Shown here one piece after another: positions 58,550-64,000 of a stretch of DNA of 64,000 nt. The DNA lies in NCBI GenBank assembly GCA_034926675.1, contig JAYFQW010000006.1:1-64000 (forward strand), in the 5' to 3' direction. Made by a program: the position numbers and the translations under genes. This DNA is from Clostridia bacterium. Its GTDB lineage: Bacteria > Bacillota > DTU025. Numbering within the stretch: the first letter of the stretch is position 1; every line of letters starts with the position of its first letter. The notes under the pieces are model-generated. The model did not search any database, was not told the origin of the DNA, and saw only the letters and a list, made by a program, of their open reading frames with translations.

Positions 58550-60634
58550 TCATCCCAAAGCGACGCGGTTCTTGCCGCCTCGCTTTGCTTTGTACATAGC
58601 ACAGTCGACAGCCTTAGTGAGCTCATCGACCGTCGCGCCAGCAACCGGATACGACACGACGCCAATGCTCACAGTGGTGGTGACAGGCTCTCCATCTATG
58701 TGCAATGGTGAGTTCTCGACACGGGTCCTTAGGCGTTCAGCCATTATGGCGGCATCTCTTAGATCAGTATCGGGGAGTATCACCATGAACTCGTCGCCAG
58801 CGTACCTCGCCGCGATATCCGACTTGCGGATGATGGCTTCGACAGATCGAGCCAGCTCCTTGAGGTGAAGGTCTCCATAAACATGCCCGTACCTGTCGTT
58901 GACGAACTTGAGCGAATCCGAGTCGAGCATAACTAGGGACACAATCCCTCCGCGCCTCTTTGCCTGCTCCATTTCCTTCTCGAGGATATCGCCGAAGAAC
59001 CTGTAGTTGCCAAGGCCCGTAAGGTCGTCGGTAAGGGACAACTCGCGCGCCCGCTGGTAGAGCCTTGCGTTCTCCACAGCCACTGCGGCAGTTGCGGCAA
59101 TTGTGGTGAGAAGCTCCAGTTCCGCCTCGCCGAAGGCGTTGGCGACATAGCTCTGCGCGGATATCGCTCCGATAACGCGCGAGCCAATCTTCATCGGAAC
59201 GATCAGTATAGATCTGGTGTTGCCATCTTCCACATTGCCGATATTGATAGAGCCCTCCACCGCGCCACCCTGAACCGAGCTAACAAGGATCGGCTCTCCG
59301 CTCATGATCACTCTGCCAGTAAGCCCAACCCCCACCGGGTGTCTCTCGATCGGATACCGTTCGCCCCTGTCCATGGCAAAGGCCATTTCGAACTCGCCCT
59401 CCTTCGCGTGATACAAAGCGACGAAGAACGCCTCGGCCATCAGGACCCGGCTGACCTCACGGTAGATCTTCTCGAACAACGCCTCGGGCTCAAGCACGGC
59501 CACAATGCCATGGGATATCTGGCTCAGAATCGACAGGTACTCCTCTCTCCGTCGTGCATCCTCCAATAGCCAGATATTCGCCACAACCACACTCAGCTGC
59601 TTGGCCAGGGATTCCAGGAACTCCCGATCCTCCGCGGCGAACACGGCGCCTTCCCGGGTATTCCCGAAGGAAATCGCGCCCATGAGTTCGGAACCAGCGA
59701 ACAGGGGCGCCGCTAATGCGCTTGATACTCCCGCCTCAATGAACTCAGGTATACTGCCTGAGTCGGAGCGGTAATCGGCAGTGATAATAGTAGTCCGTAG
59801 TTCAATGGCACGACCGATGGCGCCATCCCCCGGTTCGATGAAGCGGCCCTGAACCGCGCTTGGCGCGTTCCGGGATGCGCGAACCATGAACCGGCCTTGC
59901 CTGTCCCTGAGCGCAATCAGACCTGCGCTCACCTCAAGCACAGCAAGTCCACCATCCAGAATCAGCTCAAGCGTTGGAGTCAGCGCCAATCCGGAGCCTA
60001 TCTCCCTTGCGATATTGGCGACCACCCTATCCCACCGAGCCTGCCTCTCCACACGAGTGCGTTCGGCCTCAACCCATGCCACCGACCGCTGGAAAGCCTG
60101 GGCCAGAAGGCCTATCCCACATGATGCGAACACCAGGAGCGCGCATCTGTAAGGGAGAATCCAGGCAGGCCACATGCCAGATCGCCACGATGAGTAGCTG
60201 GCGCCGAAGTAGGCGGCCGCCATAATCATGCCCAGCGCGGAACATGGGATAACCGACTCGTGAAGGGAGGCCGCCACAAGAGAGATGACGAAAAGGAAGA
60301 AGGCATCACTCGCAAGCCCACCGCCAGAGTGCACGATCGTGGTGATGAGCAGGGTATCAATGGCGGCTGCGACCAGGCCCGCCCAGCGGAACCGGGGCTT
60401 GCATTCAATGGAACCGATGTAGATGGCCGCAGCGGCGGCAGGCACAACCGTGAGGATCAGCGAGGGTCTCGCACCTTTGGCCTTCATGGCGAACATGATG
60501 CAGGATAGGTAGACCACGGCCCTTAGCATGACCGTGCCTGCGTCAGAGACACGAGCTACGGAGCCACACTGAATCAGACCGGATCCCGAATGGGCCGGTC
60601 CTGCGCGCCTCGCATGGTCACGATCTGCTGCCAT
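58550..60634 (-). CDS. Membrane diguanylate cyclase with two GAF domains
   Basis: 694 residues. Residues about 40-190 hold five or six membrane segments, then two GAF-type domains (ILDGGLAVLEVSAGLIALRD ... and YREVSRVLMAEAFFVALYHA ...), and a C-terminal GGDEF domain with LTDDLTGLGNYRFF and the active signature RYAGDEFMVIL near residue 611. An RKSD I-site lies five residues before it, so the enzyme is probably product-inhibited. It makes c-di-GMP from two GTP. Start ATG 60634 is chosen as the first Met after the antiporter stop (GGTGGTGTGGG upstream). It lies 31 bp after the antiporter gene. Confidence 0.88.
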   Translation of the reverse strand: MAADRDHARRAGPAHSGSGLIQCGSVARVSDAGTVMLRAVVYLSCIMFAMKAKGARPSLILTVVPAAAAAIYIGSIECKPRFRWAGLVAAAIDTLLITTIVHSGGGLASDAFFLFVISLVAASLHESVIPCSALGMIMAAAYFGASYSSWRSGMWPAWILPYRCALLVFASCGIGLLAQAFQRSVAWVEAERTRVERQARWDRVVANIAREIGSGLALTPTLELILDGGLAVLEVSAGLIALRDRQGRFMVRASRNAPSAVQGRFIEPGDGAIGRAIELRTTIITADYRSDSGSIPEFIEAGVSSALAAPLFAGSELMGAISFGNTREGAVFAAEDREFLESLAKQLSVVVANIWLLEDARRREEYLSILSQISHGIVAVLEPEALFEKIYREVSRVLMAEAFFVALYHAKEGEFEMAFAMDRGERYPIERHPVGVGLTGRVIMSGEPILVSSVQGGAVEGSINIGNVEDGNTRSILIVPMKIGSRVIGAISAQSYVANAFGEAELELLTTIAATAAVAVENARLYQRARELSLTDDLTGLGNYRFFGDILEKEMEQAKRRGGIVSLVMLDSDSLKFVNDRYGHVYGDLHLKELARSVEAIIRKSDIAARYAGDEFMVILPDTDLRDAAIMAERLRTRVENSPLHIDGEPVTTTVSIGVVSYPVAGATVDELTKAVDCAMYKAKRGGKNRVALG

Positions 60635-60665
60635 CCCACACCACCGCTGCCTTTCGCCCAGGTGA

Positions 60666-61859
60666 TCAGGCCTTGACCGCCGATGCCTCTGGTAGCCGAA
60701 TCTCGCCAGCCTTCTTGAGGGACATGACAACGATAGCAGGGCCGATCGCCTCGAACAGCAGAACTCCTGGAATGACCATCGATGCGATCATCTCGCTCTG
60801 TTCGGGCAGCGCCGCGCAGGCTGCAACTGCTAATGCCGCCGCAAGGCCGGCCTGTGGAAGCAGGGACACTCCTAGGTACCGACGCACTCCCCTATCAGCA
60901 CCAGACAGCGCGGCGGAAATCCACACTCCAACGACCTTGCCAAGGGCCCTAGCCACAACGTACGCAAGGAAAAAACCAAGAGCGGCCCAAAGGGACCTGA
61001 ACCTCACCGGCACTCCTGCCAGGCAGAACAGAAGCACGTATATGGGTGGAGAGAACCTATCGACAGCCGCAAACACCTTCCTGCTGCCAACCACCAGATT
61101 GGATACAGTTACGCCCAAAACCAGCGACGCAATGATTGGAGAAACATGCATCCTTCCGGATAGCCCCGAAGTGAGAAGGATGGACCCCAGCACAATTACA
61201 ATGAGTTCATCAGCCCCTCGGGCGTACTTGACGAAGAAACCGAGGGCGATTCCTACGACCACGCCGACAACGGCTGAACCAAGCACCTCCCAGGCGGAGA
61301 TGCCGATTACCCCTGTTAGGGTGCGGGAAACCACTCCATCGGGCAGCGCTCGCGCAACTGCAATTGCCATTGCGTACATCAGGATACACACCGAATCATT
61401 CATCGCCACCACCGAAACAAGAGCTTGCGTTAGGGGACCTTCGGACTTCTGCTTCCTGGCAATCATGATCGTGGTGGACGGCGCCGTCGCAGCAGCAATG
61501 GCCCCTAGGATGAGGCCGAGCCCAGTTGGCTGGCCGAGCAGATGCGCTGCTCCGGCCACGGCTGCCAGGCTCCCGACCGCCTGCGCGACCGTTATGCCAA
61601 CCACGCTGCGTGGGAGAGCGCGAAGCCTCTCGACCTCCAGCTCGCCGCCTATTACGAATGTGATCAGGGCGAGGCCGATCTCTGCCACAAACCCGGCGCC
61701 GGCTGCGCTTATCGAGCCGCCCAGGCCTGGCCACGCATGCCCCAAAACCAGCCCAGCCACTAAGTAGCCTATGACAGATGAAAGGCCGGACCCGGAAGCT
61801 ATTCTCCCGACCGCCAGACCTGAGAGCATGAGAACTCCAATGGCCAGAACACTGCTCAT
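60666..61859 (-). CDS. CPA2-type cation:proton antiporter (Kef/NhaS3-like, membrane domain only)
   Basis: 397 residues with about 12 membrane segments: SSVIGYLVAGLVLGHAWPGL (the early TM motif), AEIGLALITFVIGGELEVE, AIAAATAPSTTIMIARKQ (unwound TM4-like substrate site), AMNDSVCILMYAMAIAVA with the transport-site Asp, and GVSLLPQAGLAAALAVAACA. No RCK/TrkA domain follows, unlike KefB/C. The adjacent PII-like gene may supply regulation. GGAGAG ATTCAGG precedes the ATG. Confidence 0.87.
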   Translation of the reverse strand: MSSVLAIGVLMLSGLAVGRIASGSGLSSVIGYLVAGLVLGHAWPGLGGSISAAGAGFVAEIGLALITFVIGGELEVERLRALPRSVVGITVAQAVGSLAAVAGAAHLLGQPTGLGLILGAIAAATAPSTTIMIARKQKSEGPLTQALVSVVAMNDSVCILMYAMAIAVARALPDGVVSRTLTGVIGISAWEVLGSAVVGVVVGIALGFFVKYARGADELIVIVLGSILLTSGLSGRMHVSPIIASLVLGVTVSNLVVGSRKVFAAVDRFSPPIYVLLFCLAGVPVRFRSLWAALGFFLAYVVARALGKVVGVWISAALSGADRGVRRYLGVSLLPQAGLAAALAVAACAALPEQSEMIASMVIPGVLLFEAIGPAIVVMSLKKAGEIRLPEASAVKA

Positions 61860-61886
61860 CCTGAATCTCTCCGCGAACCCTAGTCG

Positions 61887-62273
61887 TTATTGATCCGGGT
61901 CAACGTTGCCAGAGTGGCGTTTGGGGAACCCCACCGCTCTCCCTACTGGCACAGTGAACAAGAGCCCAGCGCCTGGGCGGGTCAGGTCACCCACGACGCT
62001 CTCCACAGCGCCGATAGCCTCATCAACCTTGTCGTCGGGAAGGAGAGCGAAAATGGTCCGGTTGAACGGTCGGCTTTCGTTTAGATGATGGCGCAGGGCT
62101 GCGAAGATTGGTATGGATGAGTTCCCTATCTCGGAAATGGTGCGCCCCATGCCTACACTTTCTATGCAGGTGGCACCGGTTATCCCGGCCCTGAGGAAGG
62201 CCGAAAAGAGGTCATCGAGGAAGGTCGTATCATTCAGTACAACGAACAGAACCTGCAAGTTCCTTCCCTCCAA
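61887..62273 (-). CDS. PII-like signalling protein (antiporter-associated)
   Basis: 128 residues, ferredoxin-like fold of the PII/CutA-type superfamily: LQVLFVVLNDTTFLDDLFSA (beta1-alpha1), GITGATCIESVGMGRTI (beta2 leading to a T-loop-like segment), NRTIFALLPDDKVDEAIGAV (beta3-alpha2) and GLLFTVPVGRAVGFP (beta4). It lacks the Tyr51 region of classical GlnB. Position directly before an RCK-less antiporter recalls other PII-like proteins that regulate neighbouring transporters through bound nucleotides. Ribosome binding site weak. Confidence 0.7.
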   Translation of the reverse strand: MEGRNLQVLFVVLNDTTFLDDLFSAFLRAGITGATCIESVGMGRTISEIGNSSIPIFAALRHHLNESRPFNRTIFALLPDDKVDEAIGAVESVVGDLTRPGAGLLFTVPVGRAVGFPKRHSGNVDPDQ

Positions 62274-62295
62274 GATGGGTGCAACTTCTTACTTA

Positions 62296-62324
62296 ACTAT
62301 AGTGCAGCCAGATATCGATGACAA
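62296..62324 (-). promoter_or_regulatory. Promoter of the PII-like/antiporter/GGDEF operon
   Basis: Minus strand TTGTCA (62319-62324), 17-bp spacer, TATAGT (62296-62301), 23 bp before the PII-like ATG. No clear promoter is seen for divergent hom in the remaining gap. Confidence 0.7.
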
Positions 62325-62428
62325 GACATGCCTACAATATCGCAAGGAACCGCAGTGCACCATTGCCGCCCGTGTGAAGGTATTCCGCAGAGATGGGAGA
62401 ATACACGACATTCAAATGAGCAAGGGCG

Positions 62429-63748
62429 GTGGACGCGACGCGGAACACGATAAACGTTGGAATGCTAGGTTTTGGAACAGTCGGCGCCGGGGTTTACAGG
62501 GTCCTGGCCGAAAACGCAGCAGAAATCGGCGCAAGAGTGGGGCGCCCAGTGCGCATCTCCAGGATACTGGTGAAAGATCCCACAAAGCCAAGGCCGCTCA
62601 GGTTCGATAGGTCCATTATAACATGTGATGCCAGTGATATCCTGTCGGATCCAGATATCGATATCGTCGTGGAACTTATCGGAAATTCGCATCCTGCACT
62701 TGAGTACACACTGCAGGCCATCGGAAATGGGCATCATGTCGTCACAGCCAATAAGGAGGCGATTGCGAAGTATGGCGACAGAATATTCCAGGCCGCAGCC
62801 TCTTCGGGAGTAGATGTAAGGTTCGAGGGCAGTGTGGCCGGCGGAATACCGATCATTCGCTCCATCGTCGATTCCCTGGCAGCGAACAGGGTGGAGAGCA
62901 TTTTGGGCATAGTGAACGGCACTACCAACTTCATTCTCACTCAGATGACCGAGAATCACACGGAGTTCGGCGATGCGCTCTGCGAAGCTCAGCGACTCGG
63001 CTACGCCGAGGCCAACCCGAGCGATGACATTGAGGGCTACGACGCGGCCTACAAGACAGCCATTCTGGCCTCGGTGGGATTCTCCGCGCAGGTCGCCCCG
63101 GAGATGGTCTCCCGTGAAGGCATATCTCGCATCCACGCATTGGACATCGGGTACGCCCGGGACCTCGGATATGTGGTCAAGATGGTGGCCTGCGCAAGGA
63201 GGCGTTGCAGCGGCCTTGAGCTATGGGTGCGGCCCACTCTTGTGCATGAGGCCCATCCTCTGGCGTCTGTTGCCGGGGCTTACAATGCGGTAATGGTTAG
63301 GGGCAACGCATCAGGCGATCTCATGTTCTCAGGGCGTGGCGCGGGCGATCTTCCCACCGCCAGCGCAGTGGTTGGGGATATCGTGGAGATTGCCGAGGGA
63401 ATCGTGCACTCCCGGGGTCCTCGCACATGGCGGTCGGCAGGCAGTCCGGCGCCAGTGTACCCCAATGACGAACTCGAATCCAGTTTCTACATCCGCACAG
63501 TGGTCGACGATTCCCCTGGAGTTCTTGCCTCCATTGCGGGCGTATTCGCAACACTAGGCGTAAGCCTGCAATCGGTGATCCAGAAAGGCAGGAAGAGGCC
63601 AGTCGATGTGGTGTTCATTACCCACCCTGCCAAACTCGGAGCTGTTCGGACAGCGGTGGATCAGATCAAGGCAGGCAGGTTTGTCCACGATGTTCCAGCC
63701 GTCATCCCAGCCCTCGATGATCCCGAGTGGCGGGGCGCCCTTAGCTGA
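62429..63748 (+). CDS. hom: Homoserine dehydrogenase
   Basis: 439 residues. NAD(P)-dependent reduction of aspartate semialdehyde to homoserine (threonine and methionine branch). Visible: NVGMLGFGTVGAGVYRVL (Rossmann), GNGHHVVTANKEAIAKYG, GIVNGTTNFILTQM, the catalytic YAEANPSDDIEGYDAAYKTA, and a C-terminal ACT domain (VVDDSPGVLASIAGVFATLG) for feedback inhibition, as in Bacillus (433 residues). Start is a GTG at 62429 after AAGGGCG; an in-frame ATG 33 bp later would cut the Rossmann motif. Confidence 0.93.
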   Translation: MDATRNTINVGMLGFGTVGAGVYRVLAENAAEIGARVGRPVRISRILVKDPTKPRPLRFDRSIITCDASDILSDPDIDIVVELIGNSHPALEYTLQAIGNGHHVVTANKEAIAKYGDRIFQAAASSGVDVRFEGSVAGGIPIIRSIVDSLAANRVESILGIVNGTTNFILTQMTENHTEFGDALCEAQRLGYAEANPSDDIEGYDAAYKTAILASVGFSAQVAPEMVSREGISRIHALDIGYARDLGYVVKMVACARRRCSGLELWVRPTLVHEAHPLASVAGAYNAVMVRGNASGDLMFSGRGAGDLPTASAVVGDIVEIAEGIVHSRGPRTWRSAGSPAPVYPNDELESSFYIRTVVDDSPGVLASIAGVFATLGVSLQSVIQKGRKRPVDVVFITHPAKLGAVRTAVDQIKAGRFVHDVPAVIPALDDPEWRGALS

Positions 63749-63804
63749 TCGGTCTGTTCCCGCCGGACCGCGTCAACCACGCAACACTAATTGGAGGCAG
63801 CGAC

Positions 63805-64000
63805 ATGTTCGAGAGTCTCATCGACATAACCCGCCCGCTTGATCCAAACACGCCGATATGGCCAGGAGACCCGGCAGTGCGCGCACTGCCCTTCCGTTCC
63901 ATCCCAGCCGACGGAGCGAGGGTCACTCAGATCGAGATGGGCACGCACTCTGGAACTCACATGGACGCGCCCTCCCACTTCCTAGAAGGCGGCGCAGGTA
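63805..64000 (+). CDS. Cyclase family protein (kynurenine-formamidase-like), partial
   Basis: First 65 residues only; the gene runs off the right edge. Starts MFESLIDITRPLDPNTPIWP after TTGGAGGC and contains the metal-binding HxGTHxDAPxH motif (GTHSGTHMDAPSHFLEG), characteristic of the cyclase/formamidase family that includes KynB and isatin hydrolase. Substrate unknown. Confidence 0.82.
   Translation, partial: MFESLIDITRPLDPNTPIWPGDPAVRALPFRSIPADGARVTQIEMGTHSGTHMDAPSHFLEGGAG

Noticed and set aside
60673-61767. Long plus-strand frame (364 codons) opposite the antiporter gene
   Set aside because: Ser/Thr/Pro/Arg-rich shadow of a high-GC membrane protein gene; the minus-strand frame has clear membrane segments and a ribosome binding site.

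Overview
The window reads as chromosome from a high-GC, spore-forming, anaerobic member of the Bacillota. Supporting evidence: a YunB-like sporulation protein, an amidase with AMIN-type repeats, the Bacillota gene order pheST / zapA-cvpA-polX-mutS2 and murI-rph-rdgB, a T-box leader, strong AGGAGG-type ribosome binding sites, an NADH-type three-subunit [FeFe] hydrogenase and a four-subunit 2-oxoacid:ferredoxin oxidoreductase. I see no insertion sequence, prophage, integrase or CRISPR array. Genus cannot be assigned from the sequence alone.

Layout. 1-311: 5' tip of a 16S rRNA gene on the minus strand (running off the left edge), with its boxA leader and promoter. 312-3561: yunB, fba, tyrS. 3692-5974: a class A penicillin-binding protein. 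6214-15148 (minus): mutS2, a double U32 protein, a conserved hypothetical, a DUF421 protein, polX, cvpA, zapA. 15360-16691: glnA. 16771-26196 (minus): pheT, pheS, tlyA behind a phenylalanine T-box, tRNA-Pro, rdgB, rph, murI and a large cell-wall amidase. 26340-28840: little-known genes (a GreA-C-terminal-domain fusion, a pseudo-receiver and an unknown partner behind a LexA-like box, an XRE regulator). 28855-31595: glycogen-type glycosyltransferase and maltokinase. 31703-37027: aminotransferase, korC-B-A-D, purA. 37303-41014: hypothetical, phosphoglycerate-mutase family protein, two M16 peptidases. 41015-41827: a gene-free stretch with four 18-bp palindromic repeats and a 9-bp tandem array. 41828-49457: a peptide-type ABC transporter operon with an embedded NamZ-like muramidase.

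49555-57473 is the most interesting block. hydA, a very long hydB (NuoF-like plus GltD-like fusion) and hydC lie behind a near-consensus sigma-54 promoter. Directly upstream is a sigma-54 activator whose sensor half carries ferredoxin clusters and a hydrogenase-like domain. A palindrome, GATGC-N6-GCATC, occurs three times between regulator and hyd promoter (one copy with a single mismatch) and once, as a perfect 16-bp palindrome, just upstream of the regulator gene. I infer a self-contained redox- or H2-responsive sigma-54 circuit controlling the hydrogenase.

57625-64000: diaminopimelate dehydrogenase, a PII-like / CPA2 antiporter / GGDEF operon, homoserine dehydrogenase and the start of a cyclase-family gene. 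Overall the genes combine core information processing and wall synthesis with fermentative electron metabolism (2-oxoacid oxidation producing reduced ferredoxin, and bifurcating-type hydrogenase disposing of electrons as H2) and muropeptide or peptide scavenging.
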